Assembly (NCBI RefSeq): GCF_041734735.1 | Contig: NC_134876.1 | Coordinates: 26,504,752 to 26,568,751 of the forward strand | Source: Babylonia areolata | Lineage: Eukaryota > Mollusca > Gastropoda > Neogastropoda > Buccinidae | DNA: 64,000 bases | Direction of reading: 5' to 3' | Shown here: piece after piece, positions 24,776 to 38,200 of the stretch | Layout of the letters: the number at the start of each line of letters is the position of its first letter | Numbering within the stretch: position 1 is the stretch's first letter | Notes under the pieces: model-generated | What the model was told of the DNA's origin: nothing | Seen by the model: the letters and a program-made list of their open reading frames with translations, nothing else | The model's database searches: none | Program-made: the position numbers and the translations under genes

Positions 24776-25633
24776 GAGCAGGGAAGGGAGGTTTAACAGA
24801 ATTATGCAATACAAATTTTGATGTATGATAAAACACACTGAAAGAAAATGAGAGACACAGGGACTGGAGTAGACAGAGAAAGAAAACGTGCATGTGAAAA
24901 TCGTGTATGTATGTGTATGTGTTTGTGGGGTTTTGTGTGTATACTTATTTATTTGTAAAATGAAATTTAAAATAAAATAAAATAACAAATACAGGATGTT
25001 TATGTCACTGTATCTTTGTGAGACATAAAAAGACATCATTAATCTCACATCTCATAACCATTTTTCTTTTTCAAAGTGGTAAAACCCTTCTATCAATCCT
25101 TGATTCAATAATCCATCACTCTTTAGCCCATTGTTCTTGTTGCATACTTTTTATTTCTGCACATTCAGCCTTCCATCAAATCAGTCACGAGGGACACTGT
25201 TCCATGCTAAATACAAAATTAAAATAAAGGATTTTGAGATTGGTTTTGCTCGCTTTTTTCTTTATCCCCACATCCAGTCAATTGTTTTCTTCTTATGTTC
25301 AATTAAAATCATAAAAAAATTAACTTCACTCTTTGTGAAAAGCACCCTTTTGAACCAAACTATCAAAACCAGACGCACCAAGTGTGCACACTTGTGTCAA
25401 CTCTGACAACAGCTATGTCTAAAAGAGAAGAGTCCACCACCGCTGTGTTTTCTCGATCCATGGTTACATGGAGGGAACAAGCAAGGAAGAGACATATACC
25501 AGGTGGCAGGACATTTACTGCCCTAAGGGCATGTACCAGGTGGTAAAGATGTACCAGGTAGTAGAGATGTATGGGATGGAAGGGAGGGTGGAAGGGTGGG
25601 TGGATCCACCCAGGGTGTGAGCTCCATCAGGCC

Positions 25634-25758
25634 TCACTCAGCTGCCTCCTCGTCCTCCAGCAGAGCCCAGGCCTCCTCAGCCTGCATGAACAGCTTGTTG
25701 GCCAGCCGGCCCTTCATGGCTTCCGTCGCTGCCTCTGCAGCCTTGGTGAACAGATCGC
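25634..25758 (-). CDS. EEF2K: eEF2K coding exon 11 and stop codon (residues 641-681)
   Basis: Begins ttgcag|GCGATCTG and runs to TGA at 25634-25636. It encodes [20 protein letters not shown], then [20 protein letters not shown]-stop, matching the human C terminus AEEAWAQMEE with six extra residues. The last helix is required in human eEF2K for eEF2 phosphorylation (family knowledge). Confidence 0.96.
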
Positions 25759-26181
25759 CTGCAACAGTGCACCGCAACACACTGTGGCTTCTCCTACATT
25801 ACAACACTATACACTATGTCTTCTCCTTCAACATTACAACAATACACACTATGTCTTCTCCTACACACACAGTGTAGGCACAAAGTGAGCCCCTTCACAC
25901 AGAGTGTCAGCACAAAGTGAGCTCCTTCACACACAGTTTTTCAGTTTCACTTTCTCAAGGAGGCGTCACTGCGTTCGGACAAATCCATACACGCTACACC
26001 ACATCTGTTGAGCAGATGCCTAACCAGCAGCATAACCCAACGCGCTTAGTCAGGCCTTGAGTGCATGCTTACATATTTGTGTACCTATGAAAGTGGATTT
26101 CATTTTACGTAATTTCGCCAGAGGACAACACTCTCGTTGCCATGGGTTCTTTTTCAGTGCGCCAAGTGCGTGCTGCACACG

Positions 26182-26212
<31 letters not shown>

Positions 26213-29200
26213 TAGACGCTCAGTTTGATTTTCCAGTCAAACTTAGGAGAAAGGGCGAGAGCGGGATTCGAACCCACACCCTCACGGACTCTCTGTATTG
26301 GCAGCTGAGCGTCTTAACCATTCTGCCACCTTCCTCCATACACAGTGTCAGCACAAAGTGAGCCCCTTCACACACAGTGTCAGCACAAAGTGAGCCCCTT
26401 CACACACAGTGTCAGTACAAAGTGAGCCCCTTCACACACAGTGTCAGTACAAAGTGAGCCCCTTCACACACAGTGTCAGCACAAAGTGAACCCCTTCACA
26501 GTGTCAGCACAAAGTGAGCTCCTTCACACACAGTATCATTACAAAGGACTAGGACACTGACCAGCATTGTAGGGGTCTTTCTGCAGCCCATAGCCGCCCT
26601 CCAGGTACATCTCAGCCTGTCTGGCCACCAGCAGGTACAGAGGGTCCTCCATGGTGGAATCGAACTCTCCCCCATCATCCTGCTTCATCTGGTGAACCGC
26701 TTCATCGTACCAGTGCAGAGCGTCCTCCCACGATCGCGATCTGTGCACACACACAAGCACATGTGCCTTTATATCCTACAAACCTCTAGGCTTCATGACA
26801 AAATTATTCCATATAGATATATATATAGATATATATAGATAGAGATATATGTGTGCGTGTGTGTGTATATATATTGTTCTGTGTTCTGTTCACACCTCCA
26901 CACATATAACACCACACCACACCACATCACAGAAACCACACCCACACACACAGAATCTAATAACACAAAAAGTGTTCCTTGTCAGCTGATGTTAGCAAGA
27001 TAAAAAAAAAAAAAAAAAAATCAAGCAATGTCAGGAAAATGTGTCTCTGAATTCTTTGCTACACATGACTACTATTAACTCATTGGAGATGCGCCGGAGC
27101 TGTTCCGCCTGCTCAGAACGACATGCCGAAGTGTAAGATACAACAGATCTCCGATTTTTTTTCATACACTTAGCAGTGTTCAATTAAAGGGAAACTAATC
27201 AGGCTTTCTTGAGGGACCAGTCTAGGAAAAATTGAGTAATTTCCCCTTGACCGTTAACCATGTGAAAGGCTTTTTTTTCGTGATCTTCCTTGATCCGGTG
27301 AAAGGTCGTGACTCTTACACAAAAAACATGGCAGCGCAGCGAATGTACTCCCTGCGTGAGGCTGTCGAAATTGTGACAGAAGGATCAGACACTGAACATG
27401 AACTCCTAGACACTGGTGACGAATTCTCTGATGATTTTTCTGAAGATGAGGACATTCAGTTAGTACCAGATGATGATTTTGAAAGTGACAACGAAACTTT
27501 GCCGACTGACCTCTACGACGCCGAGACAGAAATCGACAGTGACACAAGTGAGGCCATACTGCAAGACGAGATGACTTGACGATGAGGAACAAGAGTACTG
27601 AGCATGTTGGTCAATGAGGGGCTGTGACCTCACTGACATGTGAGCGAGTTTACTGGTCAGAGGATCAAATCTACACGTTAAGGATCATGAAGTGATGTCT
27701 GTTCCAGTGCGTGTGTGACATAAACCTCACTGACAGAGTGAGTTACTGGTCAGAGGATCAAATCTACACATTAAGGATCATAAAGTGACGTCAGTTCCAG
27801 TGTGTGTGTGACCTAAACCTCACTGACATCAGAGTGAGTTTACTGGTTAGAGGATCAAATCTACACGTTAAAGTTCATAATAATAATAATAATGGTATTT
27901 ATTTAGCGCTGAATCTTGTGTATAGATGTTAAGGATCATAAAGTGATGTCAGTTCCCATGTGTGTGTGACTTAAACCTCACTAAAGAACATGCAAAATAA
28001 CTGATGAGCCCCCAGTGGCAGCTGTCAGTCGACTTTACCCAGGTAGGCAGCATGTAATAAAATGACTCCATAATTTTAAAGCCTTCTGGAGAAGGCGGCG
28101 GGTTGGCGTTGTTTAGAGGGCCAGGAGTAGAGGGCCCAGAGTGTCAGCGAATCGATTGCGATCGCGCCTTAATTTTAGCACGATTCCCCAATCGAGCTAC
28201 ATAATTATGTGACCTGGTTGGAGACATGATTTGACCACAAACAAGAACGCCAGAGAATCGACAGACAGACATAAAATACGAAAAAACTTAGCCGTATGAA
28301 GAGCACAGGTACAGGAGTCATGATGGCTGCCAGAAAAAGAGGGCGATAACCAGCGGGACAAAGGGGAGGTTACCTACTTCCGGGAGGTTATCGGCCGTAG
28401 TTTCGTCTGCTCCGCATAGGCGGATAGTAGTTTGCACAGGCAGGAATGTCAGACCCCTGCCGGAGTCTGCACTAGTTGGGTCACGGTTAAGTATGTGTAA
28501 TTAAATCCATAATTTTAAAGCACTTACAGCTTGGTCTCTGACCAAGGATAGCATCCCTACCACCATGATCCAAAGCAGATACCTGCGAGAGCCCAGGTTG
28601 TGGCCAGTGTCAAAGGCACGGGCCAGGTAGATCATGGCACTGCGATCCCCTGCCTCTGCTGCCTGCAGCATGTAGTCCACACCCACATCCGTGTTCTCTG
28701 TGCTGGGCTGTCACACACATCAACATCACATCAACACCGGGCTGTCACAAACATCAACCACTGGGCCAATCATCCTCTGTCACACATCAACCACAGGGCC
28801 AATCCTCTGTCACACATCAACCACTGGGCCAATCCTCCTCTGTCACACATCAACCACTGAGCCAATCCTCCTCTGTCACACATCACATCAACCACTGAGC
28901 CAATCCTCCTCTGTCACATCAAATCAACCACTGAGCCAATCATCCTCTGTCACACATCAACCACTGAGCCAATCACCCTGTCACACATCAACCACTGAGC
29001 CAATCCTCCTCTGTCACACATCACATCAACCACTGAGCCAATCATCCTCTGTCACATCAAATCAACCACTGGGCCAATCCTCCTCTGTCACACATCAACC
29101 ACTGAGCCAATCCTCCTCTGTCACACATCAACCACTGAGCCAATCCTCTGTCACACATCACATCAACCACTGAGCCAATCCTCCTCTGTCACACATCAAC

Positions 29201-32200
29201 CACTGAACCAATCCTCCTCTGTCACACATCACATCAACCACTGAACCAATCCTCCTCTGTCACACATCACATCAACCACTGAGCCAATCCTCCTCTGTCA
29301 CACATCACATCAACCACTGAGCCAATCCTCCTCTGTCACACATCAACCACTGAGCCAATCCTCCTCGGTCACAGATCACATCAACCACTGAGCCAATCAT
29401 CCTCTGTCACATATCAACCACTGAGCCAATCCTCTGTCACACATCACATCAACCACTGGGCCAATCATCCTCTGTCACACATCAACCACTGAGCCAATCC
29501 TCCTCTGTCACATATCAACCACTGAGCCAATCCTCTGTCACACATCACATCAACCACTGGGCCAATCATCCTCTGTCACACATCAACCACTGAACCAATC
29601 CTCCTCTGTCACACATCACATCAACCACTGAACCAATCCTCCTCTGTCACACATCACATCAACCACTGGGCCAATTATCCTCTGTCACACATCACATCAA
29701 CCACTGGGCCAATCCTCCTCTGTCACACATCAACCACTGAGCCAATCCTCCTCGGTCACAGATCACATCAACCACTGAGCCAATCATCCTCTGTCACATA
29801 TCAACCACTGAGCCAATCCTCCTCTGTCACAGATCACATCAACCACTGAGCTAATCCTCCTCTGTCACACATCAACCACTGGGCCAATCCTCCTCTGTCA
29901 CACATCAACCACTGGGCCAATCCTCCTCTGTCACACATCACATCAACCACAGGGCCAATCCTCCTCTGTCACACACATCAACCACTGGGCCAATCCTGCA
30001 TGATACAGAGTCAGATACACACCTGTATTATACATGTATCAAGTACACAGATGTATGATACAGGTATCAAGTACACACCTGTATGATACAGGTATCAAGT
30101 GCACACAGCTGCATGATACAGGTATCAAGTACACACCTGTATGATACAGGTGTCAAGTACACACCTCCACAGAACAGTTGACGAGGCATCATGTACACAC
30201 CTGCACAGAACAGCTGACCAGGACGTCCCTAGGCAGTCCCAGGTACAGCCTGGCTAGAGTGATGGTGGCCTCCACCACCCCCAGCTGAGCTGCGTGCTCC
30301 TCATGAAACAGCGCCGCCTCCCAGTCCACATCCCCCTCCTCCACACTGAACCGACCCATCTCGTGATACTTGGCCATGGCGTGGTGAATCTGGAGGAGTG
30401 AATAACTGTCAGTTAGCATGGTGGGGGTGTGTGGGGCGGGGGCGGGCGCGGGGAGGGGGGAGGGAGAAAGAGCTGTCTGTTAGCATGGTGGAGGTGTGGT
30501 GAATCTGGGGCTGGAGAAAAAGGGATCTGAGGGGCGGAGTAAAGGGCTGTCTGTTAGCATGGTGGAGGTGTATGTGAGTGTGTGTGTGAGGGGTGGGGGT
30601 GGATGGAGAAGAGATATTGATTAGCATGGTGGAGGTGTGGTCAATCTGGGGTTGAAGAAAAAGAGATCAGGGGTTGGGGGGGTACAGAGCTGTCAGTTAG
30701 CATTGTGGAGGTGTGGGGGGGGGGGGGAGGGGGAGGGGGGAGATGAGCTGTCAATTAGCATGGTGGAGGTGTGGTCAATCCAGTGGTGGAGAAAAAGAGA
30801 TCGGGGGGCAGAGTCAAGAGCTGTCAGTATGGTGGAGGGTGGAGTAAAGAGCTGTCTGTTACCATGGTGGAGGTGTGGTCAATCTGGGGGTGGAGAAAAA
30901 AGCTGTCAATTAGCATGGTGGAGGTGTGAAGGGGGGGAGAAAAGAGCTGTCAATTAGCATGGTGGAGGTGTGTGAAGCTGTCAATTAGCATGGTGGAGGT
31001 GTGGAGGGGGGAGAGAAAAGAGCTGTCAATTAGCATGGTGGAGGTGTGTGAAGGGGGGGGAGAGAAAAAGCTGTCAATTAGCATGGTGGAGGTGTGTGAA
31101 GAGGGGGAGAGAAAAGAGCTGCCGATTAGCATGGTGGAGGTGTGAAGGTGGGGGGGAGAGAAAGTGCTGTCAATTAGCATGATGGAGGTATGGGGGGGAG
31201 GGGAGAAAGAGCTGTCAATTAGCATGGAGGTGTGGGAAGGGAGGGGGGTGAAAAGAGCTGTCAATTAGCATGGTGGAGGTGTTGGAGGGGGGGGGAGAAA
31301 AGAGCTGTCAATTAGCATGGTGGAGGTGTGGGAGGGGGGGGGGGAAAGAGCTGTCAATCAGCATGGTGGAGGTGTGGGAGGGGGGGGGGGGGAGAAAAGA
31401 GCTGTCAATTAGCATGGTGGAGGTGTGGGAATGGGGGAGAGAAAAGAGCTGTCAATTAGCATGGTGGAGGTGGGGAGGGGGGGGGGAGAAAAGAGCTGTC
31501 AATTAGCATGATGTAGATGTGGGAGGGGGGGGGGGAGAAAAGAGCTATCAATTAGCATGGTGAAGGTGTGGGAATGGGGGAGAGAAAAGAGCTGTCAATT
31601 AGCATGGTGGAGGTGTGGGAGGGGGGGGCAGAAAAGAGCTGTCAATTAGCATGATGGAGATGTGGGAGGGGGGGGGGAGAAAAGAGCTATCAATTAGCAT
31701 GGTGAAGGTGTGGGAATGGGGGGGAGAAAAGAGCTGTCAATTAGTATGGTGGAGGTGGGGGAGGGTGGGGTGGTAAAGCGCTGTCAGCATGGTGTGAGGT
31801 CTGTTTAACTAGGTGGTGGATGTGGTGAAACAGGTGGAAGGTGGCAGAATGGTTAAAAGCTGATCTGCCAATACAATGTCCATGACGGTCTGGGTTTGAA
31901 CTGCCGTTACGACCCTTCTCCCAAGTTTGACTTGAAAATCAAACTGAGCATCCAGTCATTTGGATGAGACATAACCAAAGTCCCACGTACAGCACACACT
32001 TGGCACACTGAAAAGGATTCCATAGCAATGAGAGTGCTGTCCTCCAGCAATATTCTGTAGAAGAAATCCACTCTGATAGGTACACAAATATATATGAACG
32101 CAAGGCCTGACTAAGCTCGCTGGGATATGCTGCTCGTTAGGCATCTGCCTAGCAGATGTGCTGTAGCATATATGGATCTAAATGACTGAATGCAATGACA

Positions 32201-35200
32201 CCTCCCTGAGAAACTAAAACTGTAAAATGAAACTGAAGCTTTATTAAATACTGACACAATGTAATATTTTGTCTTCAGTAAAGAAACCAGGTGTGGATTT
32301 GGAATGCGCAGCTTGGTAGTAACGCCACTGAAATAGCACAGATAATGGGACAGCAACCAAAAAGCAAAACAAAAAACCCTAAACAAAAAGAGAGAGAGGG
32401 CAGTGCACTACAAGACCAGCCAGGAGAGCCGGGAAAGCGGACTGACCCACCTGGCCCAGGACGGATTCCCCGATGATCAGGTTGGACAGGCGACGGAAAT
32501 CCAGCTCCATGTTGACACAGGACGGCCGGTGAGCTTTCTTCAGGGCCTCTGAGAACAGTCGGCGTTCTTCCTCCTGTTTACACACACTCTGCCCATCAAC
32601 AGGGTTCAGTGGCTGGTCACCCAGCAAACATTATATGCTGATAATCATGTATATCACTGTCAGATTATCATCATCATCATCATCGTCATCATATGCATTT
32701 ACTTAAGGCTTAATAATAATAAAAGAAATTTGTTTCCTAAAATTACGTTTCATCTAACACACTTACCGTGACCTACTAGTGCAGACTCCAGCAGGGAGTC
32801 CAATTCCTGTCCTGTGCAAACTACTATCCACCTATGCGGAGAAAACAAAAGTAGCTACTGCTCCCCTCTGTGTCCCTGACTAGCTTCCTCTTTCGACGGA
32901 TAATGAAATAACAATAGAAGTAGTAATAATAAATAATTCATAATAATAATAATAACAATGATAACAATTATTTGCATTTATACAATGCTTATCCTATGGC
33001 TCTAAGTGCATTTAATAATACCATGGTACGCAATTATAAGACATATGAATATAACAAAAAATGCTATGATTCAAACTTGCTAAAAATATTACTGTAAAAA
33101 CTGATCAACATCACCCACAACTAACACACCTCTCCCACCTTACCCTCACCCCACACACACATGCACAAAGAGGATCTGGGGGAAGAAAGATCTATTGTTT
33201 AAACTACTGTTTACCCAAACATGTTTTGAGATTAGATTAGAAAAAATTAATCGTGGAACACTGATATTCTGTTGTAGCGATTTCCAAAACAGAGGTCCAT
33301 CATGTGTAAAAGTTCTAATGAAGACATGAGACATGCCTGTACCGAATACCAGTTCACTGAATGTCTGCCAGGCAGTGTTTTCTGTCAGTGAATCTTTACA
33401 TAAAAACACAAATTATGCAAATATATGTATTGTCTCATAGTATCCCTATCTCAAACAATACAACCATTACTGCATTAGAGACCGATGCTTACAGAAAAAA
33501 ACAGAAGATAAATTCTCAAGCAAATATCAATTGTGTATGTGTAACATCTTGCTATTGTACTGGGCTTTGTGGTGTTTCTTAAAACATGCAAAAAAAGTAA
33601 AAAGTAAACTATCATTACCATATCATGCAACTTCTTTTCCATCATTAAAGAAACAAACTACATTTTCTAAACAACATAGCAAACTCTACGAGTGGCAACC
33701 TGTCGGTTTGTTATGAAGACGGTAACTAAGTGATTAAAAGGCACCTTGTACATGTAAAATAAACCAGAACAACACAGAAATCCAGTGGCTAACATCTGAT
33801 ATTCTTGTACATGTAAAACAAACCAGAACAACAAAGAAATCCAGCAGGCTAAATCTGATATCCTTGTACATGTAAAACAAACTAGAACAACAAAGAAATC
33901 CAGCTGTCTAACATCTGATATCAAATATAAACATAACCAAGAGATGTAGCTGGCTCACTTCTTTTCACACATGAACATGTGCACATATGCATGCACACAC
34001 ATGCCTATCCACACTCAAACCATAAACTCTGTAAATGAAAAACAACTGCAAAACTGAAGGTGGATTTTTTTTTTCAATCAACAGTTCAAATAAACATTGT
34101 TGAACATTAACTCTCAGAATGAACAAAAGCTTTTTTTTTTCTGGGGTGGGGGGAGGGGGATAGTGGAATGATTACTTTTCTTTAATACCCTTGGATTTAC
34201 ATGAAAGTGGTCAGCTATCTGATCTCAGTGAGGTGACAGCCTTTCACTGAGATCCTGACCTGTTAGCTCTGTCTTACCTCAGTGAGGTGACAGCCCTTCA
34301 CTGAGATCCTGACCTGTAAGCTCTGTCTTATCTCAGTGAGGTGACAGCCTTTCACTGACATCCTGACCTGTTAACTCTGTCTTACCTCAGTGAGGTGACA
34401 GCCCTTCACTGAGATCCTGACCTATAAGCTCTGTCTTATCTCAGTGAGGTGACAGCCCTTCACTGAGATCCTGACCTGTAAGCTGTGTCTTATCTCAGTG
34501 AGGTGACAGCCCTTCACTGACAAGTACGTTTGTCAGCAACACAGTTAAGGGGCAAAAAAGAAGCATGTCTCAATCTCCACACACACACACAAAGTAGGCA
34601 AAACACATAATATATCAACAAACAAATTCAACCCAAAATTTGAAGAAAAAAAATTTTCTTTTTTTTTCCTTTTTAAAAAAAAAAAAAAGAATGAAAAAAT
34701 AGAAACCACCAAATGCATATCCAAATTGCAGGAAACAACAGAGCGAACAGGGCTCACACAGGAAACCCAACAGAATGAACAGAGCCTCACACATGCAGCA
34801 CTGTCCCCAGCCACAAGGTGACACTGCCTGACGCTGTCCCCACCCATGTGGGTGGAACAAACTACTGTGGCGCTTCTAGCTTCAAACATCCACGTGCTCA
34901 CGTCTCCCCCAATACCACTGCCTGATTTACTGAAGACCTGCAAGTAGTCACAGCACAGAACTGTGCATGTGAACCATGTAAGTGTGATGCAAGTAGTCAC
35001 AGCACAGAACTGTGCAGGTGAACCATATAAGTGTGATGCAAGTAGTCACATCACAGAACTGCGCAGGTGAACCGCGTAAATGTAATACAAGTAGTCACAC
35101 TATAGAACTGTGCATGTGAATCATGTAAGTGTGATGCAAGTAGTCACAGCACAGAACTGTGCAGGTGAACCATGTAAGTGTGCTGCAAGTAGTCACAGCA

Positions 35201-38200
35201 CAGAACTGTGCAGGTGAACCATGTAAGTGTGCTGCAAGTAGTCACAGCACAGAACTGCATGTGAACCATGTAGTGTGATGCAAGTAGTCACAGCACAGAA
35301 CTGTGCAGGTGAACTGCGTAAATGTAATACAAGTAGTCACACTACAAGTAATACAAGTAGTCAGGAAATACCTGCACTTATTCAGACTGCAAGTCTTTCA
35401 TTTGAAAGAACCGCAGCTGTCAGATTCATTATTCCCCCCACCCCCTTCTCCTCTTATCTCTCTTCCTATCTCAAGCATGCACCACGCATGCACATATGCT
35501 CACTCAAACACACACACACTCATGAACATGCACAGGCAAACTTATTCCAACACACCTTAGCACTTCAACAATACTGATTACCATGAAAGGAAAAAACACA
35601 GTAAAAAAACCAAGGGAGTCTTTTCAGAACACACATCACATTGATGTCAGTCCATGTGTTATCACCCTGGGATTCACTCACACACACCTGTTACCTACAT
35701 CACAATCATTCTTGGCATGATCTCCCTAGAAAAAACAGAACAAAAATTAAATCACACAATGGGCCAGAATTTCAATTTTGGAGGCGGGAAGTTAATATAT
35801 ATTCCTAATGAAATCTTATGTACAAGAAAAAAATCCATACCTTCACAAAAACATGCAAGATCCATCACCGGCATGAAATATAAGCTCTATCATGGAAATT
35901 ACTACTGTTAACTACCTTTTAACGCCCAGTATCCTATAAATGCCATCCTACATTTTGGGTCAATAATTGTGCACTGGGCAATATACCTTACGAATGCATA
36001 CCCCCTCATTTTGGGTTAAAAATGTGCATTGAGCAATACACTTTATAAATGCACCTCCCCATTTTGGGTTAAAAATGTGCATTGGGCAATACAACTTATG
36101 ACACACCCATTTTGGTAAAAAAACAACAACTGTGCATTGGGCAATACACCCTATGAACCCCCCTACGCACACCCTCCCCCCCCCTGCATTCAGGGAATGT
36201 GCCCCCACATGGGGTGAAGTACCCAATGATGTGTGGGGAAACTGTCAGGGAATGTGCCCCCACATGGGGTGAAGTACCCAATGATGTGTGGGGAAACTGT
36301 TAGGGAATGTGCCCCCACATGGGGTGAAGTACCCAATGATGTGTGGGGAAACTGTCAGGGAATGTGCCCCCACATGGGGTGAAGTACCCAATGATGTGTG
36401 GGGAAACTGTTAGGGAATGTGCCCCCACATGGGGTGAAGTACCCAATGATGTGTGGGGAAACTGTTAGGGAATGTGCCCCCACATGGGGTGAAGTACCCA
36501 GTGCTGTGTGGGGAAACTGTCAGGGAATGTGCCCCCCACATGGGGTGAAATACCCAGTGATGTGTGGGGAAACTGTCAGGGAATGTGCCCCCATATGGGG
36601 TGAAGTACCCAGTGCTGTGTGGGGAAACTGTCAGGGAATGTGCCCCCATATGGGGTGAAGTACCCAGTGCTGTGTGGGGAAACTGTCAGGGAATGTGCCC
36701 CCCCACATGGGGTGAAATACCCAGTGATGTGTGGGGAAACTGTCAGGGAATGTGCCCCCATATGGGGTGAAGTACCCAGTGCTGTGTGGGGAAACTGTCA
36801 GGGAATGTGCCCCCATATGGGGTGAAGTACCCAGTGCTGTGTGGGGAAACTGTCAGGGAATGTGCCCCCACATGGGGTGAAGTACCCACTGCTGTGTGGG
36901 GAAACTGTCAGGGAATGTGCCCCCACATGGGGTGAAATACCCAATGATGTGTGGGGAAACTGTCAGGGAATGTGCCCCCCCACATGGGGTGAAATACCCA
37001 GTGCTGTGTGGGGAAAATGTCAGGGAATGTTCCCATACAAAGGGTAAAGAACCAAGTAAACACCCACTCCGAACTTTAGGGTGAATCTGTTCAAAGATGG
37101 AGAGAGTGTTTACAAGGTGTTTCATCCTTTCCACAGTTTTTAACCAAAAAGGGGGGCGAGTGCTTACAAGGTGTTTCATCCTTACTACAGTTTGTAACCC
37201 CAAATGGTGGTGGAGTGTTCACAAAATGTTTCACCTTTACCACAATTTTCAACCAAAAAAGGGGGTAAGCGTTTCAAGGGGTTTCATCCATAGCACAGTT
37301 TGTAACCCTAAATGGGGGAAGGGAGTTTATTAGATACTGGGTGTCACAGGGCATTCTACAGTATCAGCAGACTGACATCAGCAGCTCACCTCCATGACGG
37401 AGCCCTCACTACAGTTTTTAACCCCATTTACTATACACTGGACGTTCAGAGGGTAGTCGACAGTATGTACAGACTGACATCAGCAGCTCACCTCGGTGAT
37501 GGAGCCCTCACTCTCCGTGGTGGTCTCACTGATGCAGCGTCTCCGTGGCCGGTAGCCAGGGCTGTCCGTGTCTGTGAACATGGGCTCATCCTCACTGGTG
37601 GGGGTCATGGGCATGGGGTCGTCGTCGTCCACCGAGGACAGGGAATTGTGGGAGCGGTGTCGAGCCAGCAGGGCCGTCAGGTCCACCATCTCCCGCGGGG
37701 AGGGACTGAGGCACAGCTCCTCCGACCCCCGCACACGTGTCACCGCACACTGCTTCTGGACATGACAGACACGACATGTGTCACCGCACACTGCTTCAGG
37801 ACATGACAGACATGACGCACATGTCACCGCACACTACTTCTGAACATAACAGACGCGACACATGTGTCACCGCACACTGCTTCAGGACATGACAGAAATG
37901 ACGCACACGTCACCGCACACTGCTTCTGGACATCACAGACACGACACATGTCACCACACACTGCTTCTGGACATGACAGACATGACACACGTGTCACCGC
38001 ACACTGCTTCAGGACATGACAGACATGACACACGTGTCATCGCACACTGCTTCTGGGCATAACACACATGACATGTGTCACCGCACACTGCTTCTAGATA
38101 TGACACACGTGACACTGCTTGAATGACCCCACACACACATCGTTCAACTGACCTGTCTGTCGCACAGAGTTCTCTGCACCGTGAGTTCAGAGGGCGCCAT

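Larger units (their letters stand above)
14845..25633 (-). other. possible 10.8-kb eEF2K 3' UTR or downstream DNA
   Basis: No supported gene here. The stretch holds seven large tandem arrays and T-rich (minus-strand) unique sequence but none of the SINE and LINE fragments common elsewhere in the window. Continuity to the signal at 14863 suggests a very long 3' UTR, but this is inference. The segments 15815-17560, 22300-24000 and 24830-25560 show nothing beyond A/T-rich unique sequence, homopolymer runs, GT/GA tracts and a small motif at 23468-23550. Confidence 0.35.

Noticed and set aside
27254-27592. 112-codon minus-strand frame opposite the piggyBac-like frame
   Set aside because: Antisense shadow of the acidic plus-strand frame; His/Arg-rich because acidic codons are read in reverse.
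28715-30005. Regularly spaced units resembling a CRISPR array
   Set aside because: Eukaryotic intron; the units are head-to-tail tandem copies without unique spacers, and no cas genes are present.
36180-37050. Many overlapping 60-88-codon frames on both strands
   Set aside because: 55-bp minisatellite; frames start and stop in register with the repeat.
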